A stretch of DNA of 5,914 bases. Origin: Myxococcales bacterium (lineage in GTDB: Bacteria; Myxococcota; Myxococcia; Myxococcales; Anaeromyxobacteraceae). The notes under the pieces are model-generated. The model searched no databases. It saw only the letters and a list, made by a program, of their open reading frames with translations, and was not told the origin of the DNA. A program made the position numbers and the translations under genes. Positions 1-5,914 of this stretch are shown here, piece after piece (positions within the stretch are counted from its first letter, which is position 1; the number at the start of each line of letters is the position of its first letter). The stretch spans positions 1 to 5,914 of the forward strand of contig JAJZTO010000183.1 of the NCBI GenBank assembly GCA_021848865.1, given 5' to 3'.

Positions 1-124
1 CTTCAAGTCCCGCGTCGAGCTGCAGCTGGTGGAGGAGCGGCGCCAGCCGCCCGACCACCCGGTGTCGCCCCAGTTCCGCGAGGGGCGCTACCTCAAGTGC
101 CTGGTCTACCGGCGCGTGGCCTGA
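1..124 (+). CDS. 3' end of an unrecognised protein gene (partial)
   Basis: An open frame enters from the left edge (first full codon at base 2) and ends at TGA 122-124, giving a 40-residue C-terminus that ends LKCLVYRRVA. The stretch is charged and arginine-rich (VEERRQ near the start, then a proline-containing segment), with no membrane segment. Codon third positions are almost all G or C, like the genes downstream, which supports real coding. I do not recognise the family from this tail, so no function is given. It lies on the same strand as the following regulator but is separated from it by about 140 bases containing palindromes and a promoter-like sequence, so it is probably a separate transcription unit. 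Confidence 0.6.
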   Translation, partial: FKSRVELQLVEERRQPPDHPVSPQFREGRYLKCLVYRRVA

Positions 125-191
125 GCGCGCGCCGGGCGGGCCGGTCCCCGCGGCTCCCGGGCGCCGGCGCGCCGCGCGGCGCGAGCGGGCC

Positions 192-213
192 ACCGGCGGC
201 GGCCGCCGCCGGT
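192..213. terminator. Perfect 22-bp GC palindrome, possible terminator hairpin
   Basis: Bases 192-202 (ACCGGCGGCGG) are followed directly by their exact reverse complement at 203-213. It lies 67 bases after the stop of the upstream gene and just before the promoter-like box, a reasonable place for a transcription end. No T-run follows, so it is not a textbook intrinsic terminator. A second perfect 14-bp palindrome (GCGCCGCGCGGCGC) lies at 169-182. Such GC palindromes also arise easily by chance at this base composition, so the call is tentative. Confidence 0.3.
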
Positions 214-225
214 CGCACGCCGCGG

Positions 226-254
226 TTGACAGCCCCGGCGCCGCGCGCTACCAG
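226..254 (+). promoter_or_regulatory. Candidate sigma-70-type promoter for the regulator-transporter operon
   Basis: A perfect -35 consensus TTGACA sits at 226-231. After a 17-base spacer comes TACCAG at 249-254, which keeps the first TA of the -10 consensus but is otherwise poor. Transcription would start near base 260-262. It is the only promoter-like sequence I see ahead of the operon, and it lies beside the operator-like dyads, the first of which begins at the last base of the -10. The -35 match is convincing; the -10 is weak. Confidence 0.45.
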
Positions 255-271
255 TTTCCATCTTGAGAAAC
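254..271. promoter_or_regulatory. Operator-like dyad 1 (GTTTC-N8-GAAAC)
   Basis: GTTTC at 254-258 and its reverse complement GAAAC at 267-271 are separated by 8 bases. The site abuts the candidate -10 box and covers the predicted transcription start, where a bound repressor would block initiation. It shares its half-sites with the stronger dyad at 275-291. Only the 5-bp arms match, so alone it would be weak; the pairing with the second site raises confidence. Confidence 0.4.
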
Positions 272-1072
272 CAGGTTTCGCATAGCGAAACTCGCAAGCG
301 GAGCAGCTCGCGGTACACCATCCGCTCGCTGGCGCAGGGGCTCGAGGCGCTGGAGCGGCTCGGCGGGGCCCCGCGGGGGCTCACGCTCATGGAGCTGGCC
401 CGGTCGCTGCGCTGGGGCAAGGCCACCGCCTTCCGCTACCTCTCCACCCTGGTGGCGACCGGCTACCTGGACCTGGACGGGGACAGCCGCCGCTACCGTC
501 CCACCGTCCGCGTGCTCCGGCTGGGCGGGAACTTCCTGGCCCGCCTCTCGCTCACCGACATCGCGCTCCCCCACCTCGAGGCGCTCTCGCGCCGGCTGGG
601 CGAGACCACCAACATGGCGGTGCTGGACGAGGCCGAGGTGGTCTACGTGGCCCGGGTCGGCGGGAAGCGCATCCTCTCCACCAACCTGGGCGTGGGATCG
701 CGGCTGCCGGCCCACTGCACCTCGATGGGCAAGGTGCTGCTGGCCTGGCTGCCCGAGGCCGAGCGCGAGCGCATCCTCTCGCGGGCCCGGCTCGAGGCCT
801 TCACCCCCCAGACCCTCTCCGATCCGGCCCGCCTCCGCGAGGCCCTGCGGGCGGTGCGCCGCCAGGGCTACGCCCTGAACGACCAGGAGCTGGACCTGGG
901 GCTCCGCTCCTGCGCCGCGCCGGTGATCGACGCCCGCGGCGCCGCGGTCGCGGCCATCAACGCCTCCTTCACCAGCGCCCGCTTCACGCGGGCCGAGCTG
1001 GAGAAGCGTGCCGCGCCGGCCATCGTGGCCGCCGCGCGGGCCATCAGTGAAGTGCTGGTCTCACGGCAGTGA
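263..1072 (+). CDS. IclR-family transcriptional regulator, PcaR/PobR-like
   Basis: A cytoplasmic DNA-binding regulator of 269 residues, the usual length for IclR proteins. Residues about 18-80 form the winged helix-turn-helix (SLAQGLEALERLG; recognition helix near GKATAFRYLSTL, 52-63; wing from GYLDLDGD). Residues about 92-265 form the IclR effector-binding domain, with GVGSRLPAHCTSMGKVLLA (143-161), DQELDLGLRS (207-216) and AAINASF. The pattern resembles the PcaR/PcaU/PobR branch, whose members sense aromatic acids or beta-ketoadipate pathway intermediates and may activate or repress. The start is uncertain. TTG at 263 is the only usual start codon between the upstream in-frame stop (227-229) and the DNA-binding domain; the next, ATG at 389, would delete half of that domain. 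TTG 263 has no visible Shine-Dalgarno and lies inside the operator. The gene ends 14 bases before the binding-protein gene, so it is probably co-transcribed with the importer and autoregulated. Family is sure; ligand is inferred. Confidence 0.9.
   Translation: MRNQVSHSETRKRSSSRYTIRSLAQGLEALERLGGAPRGLTLMELARSLRWGKATAFRYLSTLVATGYLDLDGDSRRYRPTVRVLRLGGNFLARLSLTDIALPHLEALSRRLGETTNMAVLDEAEVVYVARVGGKRILSTNLGVGSRLPAHCTSMGKVLLAWLPEAERERILSRARLEAFTPQTLSDPARLREALRAVRRQGYALNDQELDLGLRSCAAPVIDARGAAVAAINASFTSARFTRAELEKRAAPAIVAAARAISEVLVSRQ
275..291. promoter_or_regulatory. Operator-like dyad 2 (GTTTCGC-ATA-GCGAAAC)
   Basis: A perfect inverted repeat with 7-bp arms around a 3-base ATA centre, 17 bp in total. 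Its length and shape resemble known IclR-family operators, which are typically palindromes of about 15-17 bp. It stands in an AT-richer patch (about 250-297) within otherwise very GC-rich DNA. Its centre is about 20.5 bp, two helical turns, from that of dyad 1, so two regulator dimers could bind the same face of the helix. It most likely serves the IclR-type regulator encoded here, implying autoregulation and control of the downstream importer. Confidence 0.6.
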
Positions 1073-1077
1073 ACGAC

Positions 1078-1083
1078 GGAGGA
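1078..1083 (+). promoter_or_regulatory. Ribosome binding site that fixes the binding-protein start
   Basis: GGAGGA lies three bases before ATG 1087. It favours this start over the in-frame GTG at 1069, which overlaps the regulator's stop codon and would add six residues ahead of an otherwise normal signal peptide. Confidence 0.7.
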
Positions 1084-1086
1084 ATC

Positions 1087-2283
1087 ATGCGCATCCGGAC
1101 TTCCCGCAGCACCGGGCTGCTCGCCGCACTGGCCCTCGTCGCCCTGGCGCGTCCCGCCGCGGCGGTCGAGCCCATCGACATCGGCGTCATCACCTCCCTC
1201 TCCGGCAGCTTCGCCACCTTCGGCGCCATGGAGGTGGCCGGGTACCAGGTGGCCGTCAACGAGGTGAACGCCAAGGGCGGCGTGCTCGGCCGGCCGCTCC
1301 GGCTCCTGGTGGAGGACGACGCCAGCAACCAGAACGCCGCGCTGGCGGCCGCGGAGAAGCTCATCGGCAAGGGCGTGCCCTTGATCCTCGGCGCCTACGC
1401 CTCCGGCATCACCAAGCCGCTCGCCGGGTACGCCACCCGCAGCAAGATCGTGCTGCTGAACAGCAACAGCGCCGACACCGCCATCACCAAGCCCGGCTCC
1501 CCGTACGTCTTCCGCGTGGGCCAGACCACCGACTCCTTCGCCGACGCCTGCTTCGACATGATGAAGTCGCTGCCCGGGCTGAAGACGGTGGCCATCCTGG
1601 TCAGCAACGACGCGCTGGGGAAGTCCACCGCCAACTCGGCGAAGGACCGGGCCAAGTCCGGCGGCTTCACGGTGGTGGCCGAGCAGGCCTACGACCGCGG
1701 CCTCACCGACTTCCGCCCCACCCTGAACTCCTTCAAGGCCCTGAACCCCGACGTGGTGGCCCTCTCCAGCTACGAGGAGGACGCCGCCACGCTGATGCGC
1801 CAGGCCAAGGAGGTGAACCTGAACCCCCGGCTCTTCGTCTCGGTGGGCGGCACCGGCTACGCCATCCCGCAGTTCATCACCGGGGCGGGCGACGCCGCCG
1901 AGTACGTGACCAGCGCCTCGCCCTGGCGCCCCGAGGGCAAGTACCCGGGCGCCAAGGAGCTGTTCGAGCGCCTGACGGCGCAGCTCCACGGCGAGCCGTC
2001 GCACCACGCGGCCAAGGCCTACGCCGGCGCCCTGGCGGCGGCCGACGCCATCCGGCGCGCCGGCTCCACCGACCGCGAGGCGGTCCGCGCCGCCCTGGAG
2101 AAGACCAACCTGCTCACCGCCTTCGGGCCGGTCTCCTTCGCCAACCGGGACGGCTACCGGAACCAGAACCCGGCCCCCTCGCTGGTGATCCAGGTGCAGG
2201 ACAGGAAGTTCGTGGTGGTGTGGCCCAAGGCGGTGGCCTCCGGCCCGCTGCGCTTCCCCACGCCCGCCTGGGGCAAGCGCTAG
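1087..2283 (+). CDS. Periplasmic substrate-binding protein of a Liv/HAAT-type ABC importer
   Basis: The protein has 398 residues and captures the substrate in the periplasm to deliver it to LivH/LivM. Residues 1-26 are a Sec signal peptide: Arg-containing N-region, hydrophobic core LLAALALVALA (11-21) and a PAAA site, with cleavage expected before Val27. No cysteine follows, so it is soluble rather than a lipoprotein. The mature part is a type I periplasmic binding fold (Peripla_BP_6, LivK-like): IGVITSLSGSFATFG (32-46) in the first ligand loop, GAYASG (102-107) and NSNSA (125-129) at the places where this family contacts the ligand carboxylate, and GGTGYA (254-259) in the second lobe. Length is normal for the family. 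The substrate cannot be read from the sequence. The family includes binders of branched-chain amino acids, amides, urea and aromatic acids, and the neighbouring PcaR-like regulator and CoA transferase favour an aromatic or dicarboxylic acid. It follows the regulator by 14 bases and precedes livH by 22. Confidence 0.92.
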   Translation: MRIRTSRSTGLLAALALVALARPAAAVEPIDIGVITSLSGSFATFGAMEVAGYQVAVNEVNAKGGVLGRPLRLLVEDDASNQNAALAAAEKLIGKGVPLILGAYASGITKPLAGYATRSKIVLLNSNSADTAITKPGSPYVFRVGQTTDSFADACFDMMKSLPGLKTVAILVSNDALGKSTANSAKDRAKSGGFTVVAEQAYDRGLTDFRPTLNSFKALNPDVVALSSYEEDAATLMRQAKEVNLNPRLFVSVGGTGYAIPQFITGAGDAAEYVTSASPWRPEGKYPGAKELFERLTAQLHGEPSHHAAKAYAGALAAADAIRRAGSTDREAVRAALEKTNLLTAFGPVSFANRDGYRNQNPAPSLVIQVQDRKFVVVWPKAVASGPLRFPTPAWGKR

Positions 2284-2305
2284 GCCCGGGCCGGGGGCGG
2301 ATGCC

Positions 2306-3178
2306 ATGACGCTCGTCACGGGCCTCCAGACGCTGGCCGGCGGGATCCTCACCGGCGGGGTCTACGCCATGGTGGGCATCGGGCTCAGCCTGATCTTCGG
2401 CGTCATGCGCATCGTGAACTTCTCGCACGGGGAGTTCATGGCGGTCGGCATGTACACGGCCTACGTGCTCTTCCGCCACTTCGGGATCGATCCGTACCTG
2501 TCGCTGCTGCTGGTGATCCCGGCCGGCGGCCTCCTGGGCGCGGCGGTGGAGCGGCTCTTCCTGGCCCCCATCGCCCGCGCCCCGGAGCACACCGCCATCC
2601 TCATGACGGTGGGCACCGGCCTGATCCTCTCCAACTCGCTGCTGTTCCTGTTCGGGGCCCACCCGCAGACCATCTTCACCTCCTACTCCACCTCCACCGT
2701 CCGGCTCGGGCCGGTCACCCTCTCGGTGCCGCTGCTCATCTCCTTCGCCATCACCGTGGCGGTCATCGGCGCGCTCGGGTGGGTGCTGGCCCGCACCGAC
2801 CTGGGCCGCGCCATCCGCGCCACCGCCCAGAACCGGGACGCCGCGGAGCTGCAGGGGGTGAACACCGCCTTCGTCCGCACCGCGGTCTTCTCCATCGGCA
2901 CGGTGCTGGCGATGGCGGCCGGGGTCCTGCTGCTGCCGGTGCTCTACGTCTTCCCCACCGTGGGGAGCACCTTCACGCTCAAGGCCTTCGTGGTCACCGT
3001 GCTCGGCGGGATGGGCAACGTCGCCGGCGCCATCGGCGGCGGGATCCTGCTCGGCACCGCCGAGTCGATGGGGGCGGCGCTGGGCGCCACCGGCTACCGG
3101 GACGCCATCGGCCTGGTGGCCTTCCTGCTGGTGCTGCTCTTCCGGCCCTCCGGCCTGTTCGGGAGGAGCCGTGCCTGA
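2306..3178 (+). CDS. livH: LivH-type ABC permease
   Basis: An inner-membrane permease of 290 residues that pairs with LivM to form the transport channel. It is strongly hydrophobic, with about eight predicted membrane segments. The opening GGILTGGVYAMVGIGLSLIFG followed by MRIVNFSHGEFMAVG is the hallmark N-terminus of LivH proteins. The cytoplasmic coupling loop LGRAIRATAQNRDAAELQGVN (166-186) contacts the ATPases, and VVTVLGGMGNVAGAIGGGILLG near the C-terminus is also family-typical. ATG 2306 is preceded by a G-rich sequence (GGGGGCGG, 2293-2300) as a weak ribosome site. The last eight bases overlap the start of livM, implying translational coupling. The symbol denotes the family; transport of leucine, isoleucine or valine is not implied. 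Confidence 0.95.
   Translation: MTLVTGLQTLAGGILTGGVYAMVGIGLSLIFGVMRIVNFSHGEFMAVGMYTAYVLFRHFGIDPYLSLLLVIPAGGLLGAAVERLFLAPIARAPEHTAILMTVGTGLILSNSLLFLFGAHPQTIFTSYSTSTVRLGPVTLSVPLLISFAITVAVIGALGWVLARTDLGRAIRATAQNRDAAELQGVNTAFVRTAVFSIGTVLAMAAGVLLLPVLYVFPTVGSTFTLKAFVVTVLGGMGNVAGAIGGGILLGTAESMGAALGATGYRDAIGLVAFLLVLLFRPSGLFGRSRA
3162..3168 (+). promoter_or_regulatory. Ribosome binding site supporting the GTG start of livM
   Basis: GGAGGAG lies within the last codons of livH, two bases before GTG 3171. This strong Shine-Dalgarno supports the GTG start and an 8-base overlap with livH. Confidence 0.6.
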
Positions 3179-4142
3179 CCGCCGATTCGCCTTCCACCCG
3201 CTGGCCGGGGTGGCGCTGGTGCTCCTGCTGCTGGCCCTCTACCCGGTCCTGTTCCCGGGCGCGATGAACTTCGGCTTCAGCCTGGTGCTGTTCGCCGCGC
3301 TGGCCACCGCCTGGGACCTCGTCGGCGGCTGGGCCGGGCAGCACTCGCTGGGCCACGCCGCCTTCGTCGGCCTGGGGGCCTACGTCTCGGTGCTGCTCTG
3401 GACCCGGCTGCAGCTGCCGCTCTGGTGGGGCGTGCCCATCGCCATGGCCGCCGGCGCGGTGGTCGCGTCGGGCTGGGGCTGGCTCACCTTCCGGCTGCGG
3501 GGCGCCTACTTCTCCCTCTCCACCATCGCGGTGGCCGAGATCCTCCGCATCGTCGCCAACAACTGGGCTGACCTCACCGGCGGGCCCGAGGGGATCTCGC
3601 TGAACGACCTGCCCCGGCCCTTCGGCCTGGACCTCTTCGACCGCCGCACGCAGTTCTGGCTGGCCCTGGTCCTGCTGGGCGTCGCCCTGCTCGCCGCCTG
3701 GCGGGTCGGGAGCTCCCGCTTCGGCCACCGGCTGGAGGCCATCCGCGAGGACGAGGACTCCTCCATGGCGCTGGGGGTGAACCCGACGCGCATGAAGATC
3801 CTGGCCTTCGCCGCCAGCGCCGCGCTCACCGTGGCCGGGGGCTCGCTCTACGCGGTGCACCTCTCCTTCTTCGAGCCGCAGGGGGTCTTCGACCTGCACC
3901 TCAGCATCCAGCTGGTGCTGATGGCCATCGTCGGCGGGATGGGGACCCTCCTCGGGCCGACCCTGGGGGCGCTGCTGCTGCTCACCCTCCAGGAGGCCTT
4001 CCGCTCGACCTTCCAGCAGGCCAGCCTGCTCATCTACGGGGTGATGATCGTGATCATCGTGCGCTTCGCGCCGGAGGGACTGGCCGGCGTCCTGCGCGGC
4101 GCCTGGAGGAGGGCCCTCCATGGGCGTCGCGCTGCGGGCTGA
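3171..4142 (+). CDS. livM: LivM-type ABC permease
   Basis: The second inner-membrane permease subunit, 323 residues, starting at GTG. A hydrophobic leader (LAGVALVLLLLALYPVLFPG) is followed by multiple membrane segments and the LivM hallmarks: LATAWDLVGGWAGQHSLGHAAFVGLGAYV in the first third (the WAGQHSLGHAAFVGLGAY signature of the family) and RGAYFSLSTIAVAEILR. The coupling loop EAIREDEDSSMALGVN (189-204) matches the usual REDE-x-A-ALG(V/I)N, with DSS in place of the more common DAA or EAA. IVGGMGTLLGPTLGALLL lies near the C-terminus. Length fits the shorter LivM members, which lack the long N-terminal extension of the E. coli protein. The gene overlaps livH by 8 bases and livG by 23 bases. 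It works with LivH to move the substrate across the membrane. Confidence 0.95.
   Translation: MPDRRFAFHPLAGVALVLLLLALYPVLFPGAMNFGFSLVLFAALATAWDLVGGWAGQHSLGHAAFVGLGAYVSVLLWTRLQLPLWWGVPIAMAAGAVVASGWGWLTFRLRGAYFSLSTIAVAEILRIVANNWADLTGGPEGISLNDLPRPFGLDLFDRRTQFWLALVLLGVALLAAWRVGSSRFGHRLEAIREDEDSSMALGVNPTRMKILAFAASAALTVAGGSLYAVHLSFFEPQGVFDLHLSIQLVLMAIVGGMGTLLGPTLGALLLLTLQEAFRSTFQQASLLIYGVMIVIIVRFAPEGLAGVLRGAWRRALHGRRAAG
4105..4119 (+). promoter_or_regulatory. livG ribosome binding site inside a short palindrome
   Basis: GGAGGAGGG (4105-4113) precedes ATG 4120 and overlaps the perfect 12-bp palindrome GGAGGGCCCTCC (4108-4119), which ends right at the start codon. The region is also coding sequence for the end of livM, so a ribosome finishing livM would open any hairpin here. 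This could couple livG translation to livM. Confidence 0.45.
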
Positions 4143-4835
4143 GGCGATCCGGGTCCAGTACGGCGGCCTGATGGCCGTCGCCGACGTGGGCTTCGAGGTC
4201 CAGGAGGGGGAGATCCTCGGCCTCATCGGGCCCAACGGGGCCGGCAAGACCACGCTCTTCAACGCCGTCAGCGGCTACGTCCGCCCGGCCCGGGGCCGGG
4301 TCGAGCTGTTCGGGAAGGACGTGACCGGGCTCCCGCCCTACGCGCTGGCGCGGCTCGGGGTGGGGCGCACCTTCCAGGTGGTCCGGCCCTTCCCGCGCCT
4401 CACCGTGCTCGGCAACGTGATGGTGGCCGCCTACCTCCGTCACCCCTCGCGCGCCGCCGCCGAGCGCGCCGCCGCCGCGGTGGTGGCCCGCGTCGGGCTG
4501 GCGCGCTTCCGGGACGAGCCGGCCGGATCGCTGACGCTCCCCTCGCGCAAGCGGCTGGAGATCGCCAAGGCCCTGGCGCTGGAGCCGCGGGTGCTGCTGC
4601 TCGACGAGGTGGTGGCCGGGCTGAACCCGCGCGAGGTGGAGGAGACCATCGACCTGATCCGCGAGATCCGGCGCGGCGGCGTCTCCATCGTCATCGTCGA
4701 GCACATCATGCGCGTGATCATGGGGCTCTCCGACCGGGTGGTGGCGCTCTCCTTCGGCAAGAAGCTGGCCGAGGGGACGCCGGCCGAGGTGGCCGCCAAC
4801 CCCGAGGTGATCGGCGCCTACCTGGGGAGCGCCGC

Positions 4836-4839
<4 letters not shown>
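4120..4839 (+). CDS. livG: LivG-type ABC transporter ATPase with degenerate signature motif
   Basis: A cytoplasmic ATP-binding subunit of 239 residues, somewhat shorter than E. coli LivG. Visible motifs in order: Walker A GPNGAGKTT (37-45), Q-loop GRTFQ (Gln86), signature region LTLPSRKRLEIAKAL (138-152), Walker B LLLDE with catalytic Glu163, D-loop AGLNP (166-170), H-loop VEH (His195), and the LivG-type C-terminus AEGTP...NPEVIGAYLG. Walker A, Walker B, Q-loop and His are intact. The ABC signature, normally LSGGQ or LxYGxQRR, is replaced by LTLPSRKR, and the Pro that usually follows the catalytic Glu is Val. I recall similar LTL-x-x-RKR and DEV forms in a branch of LivG-like proteins, so this is probably a subfamily trait, not decay. 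The gene starts within the last 23 bases of livM and shares ATGA with livF, with which the protein forms the ATPase heterodimer. Confidence 0.94.
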
Positions 4840-5539
<700 letters not shown>

Positions 5540-5543
<4 letters not shown>

Positions 5544-5914
5544 CCAGGAACGTGGACAAGATCCTCACGCCCGAGGAGGCGATCCGTCGGACCCTCTTCG
5601 ACGGGGCGGTGATCATGGTGGGCGGCTTCGGCCTGGTGGGGAAGCCGCTCTCGCTGGTGAGCGCGCTCAACGCCGGCCCCTGGAAGGAGCTCACCATCGT
5701 CAGCAACAACCTGGGCGAGCCCGGCAAGTACCTGGGCCAGACGCTGCGGCTCGGCAAGGTGCGCCGCGCCATCGGCAGCTACTTCACCACCAACCCCGAC
5801 GTGGGGCGGGCCTACGCCGAGGGGCGGATCCAGGTGACGCTGATGCCGCAGGGCACCTTCTCCGAGGCCATCCGCGCCGGCGGGGCGGGGATCGGCGGCT
5901 TCTACACGCCCACC
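5540..5914 (+). CDS. CoA transferase subunit A, SCOT/PcaI-like (partial, 3' end outside window)
   Basis: The first 125 residues of a CoA-transferase family I alpha subunit. These enzymes move CoA between succinyl-CoA or acetyl-CoA and an organic acid, acting as alpha-beta pairs in the cytoplasm. Visible motifs: LTPEEAI near the start, VIMVGGFGLVGKP (24-36, the glycine-rich loop of the family), LTIVSNNLG, KVRRAIGSYF, and MPQGTFSEAIRAGGAGIGGFYTPT at the window edge. Related enzymes usually read GGAGIPAFYTPT here, so GG replaces PA. The catalytic glutamate belongs to the beta subunit, expected immediately downstream. Candidates are 3-oxoadipate, acetoacetate or another 3-oxoacid CoA transferase; the PcaR-like regulator leans towards 3-oxoadipate (PcaI), without proof. 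ATG 5540 overlaps the livF stop by four bases, tying the enzyme translationally to the importer. The family is clear; the substrate is open. Confidence 0.9.

Noticed and set aside
97..285. A 62-codon plus-strand frame across the intergenic region
   Set aside because: Ala-, Arg- and Pro-rich translation with no ribosome site. It overlaps the end of the upstream gene and runs through the promoter and operators.
1069..1086. Earlier GTG start for the binding protein
   Set aside because: It overlaps the regulator's stop codon and would add MNDGGI before a normal signal peptide, whereas ATG 1087 has GGAGGA just upstream.
2283..2292. GGCCCGGGCC palindrome between the binding-protein gene and livH as an attenuating hairpin
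   Set aside because: Only 10 bp with no loop left for a stable stem, and common by chance at this composition. The position is plausible, but I cannot support it.
1008..2309. A 433-codon plus-strand frame overlapping the binding-protein gene
   Set aside because: It is the +1-shifted shadow of the real gene, very rich in Arg, Gly and Pro, with no recognisable motifs.
868..2352. A 494-codon open frame on the minus strand opposite the binding-protein gene
   Set aside because: Its translation is a low-complexity mix of Gly, Arg, His, Val and Ala with no domain, and it lies opposite a clear LivK-like protein. Long antisense frames are expected where third positions are nearly all G or C.
2994..4262. 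A 422-codon open frame on the minus strand opposite livH-livM-livG
   Set aside because: Same composition artefact: repetitive Gly, Gln, Glu, His and Arg content, and it spans three well-supported genes.

Overview
The window is very GC-rich (by eye well over 70% G+C, with almost every third codon position G or C). It reads as a bacterial chromosome segment with all genes on the + strand. The periplasmic binding protein has a plain Sec signal and no lipobox, and the regulator is of the PcaR/PobR type. Both point to a Gram-negative, probably a high-GC proteobacterium or myxobacterium-like organism. The genus cannot be fixed from this sequence.

Layout: bases 1-124 are the 3' end of an unrecognised gene. 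Bases 125-262 are a non-coding control region with GC palindromes, a TTGACA -35-like box and the first of two operator-like dyads made of GTTTC/GAAAC half-sites. The second dyad lies just downstream, inside the start of the next gene. That gene is an IclR-family regulator (263-1072). Fourteen bases later begins a complete branched-chain-amino-acid-type (HAAT/Liv) ABC importer: periplasmic binding protein (1087-2283), permeases LivH (2306-3178) and LivM (3171-4142), and ATPases LivG (4120-4839) and LivF (4836-5543). The start of a CoA-transferase alpha subunit (5540 to the window edge) overlaps livF by four bases.

From livH onward every gene overlaps the next, so the regulator, importer and CoA transferase look like one transcription unit. 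The simplest model is an uptake-and-activation cassette. The IclR regulator senses a carboxylic acid, the importer brings it in, and a succinyl-CoA:3-oxoacid-type CoA transferase activates it or a breakdown product. The PcaR-like regulator together with an SCOT/PcaI-like subunit suggests an aromatic or dicarboxylic acid linked to the beta-ketoadipate route rather than leucine or valine. This is inference from context.

I see no undescribed defence, mobile or RNA system here. The points most worth a second look are the tandem operator dyads two helical turns apart, the unusual TTG start of the regulator inside that operator, and the degenerate ABC signature of LivG, which predicts an asymmetric ATPase.
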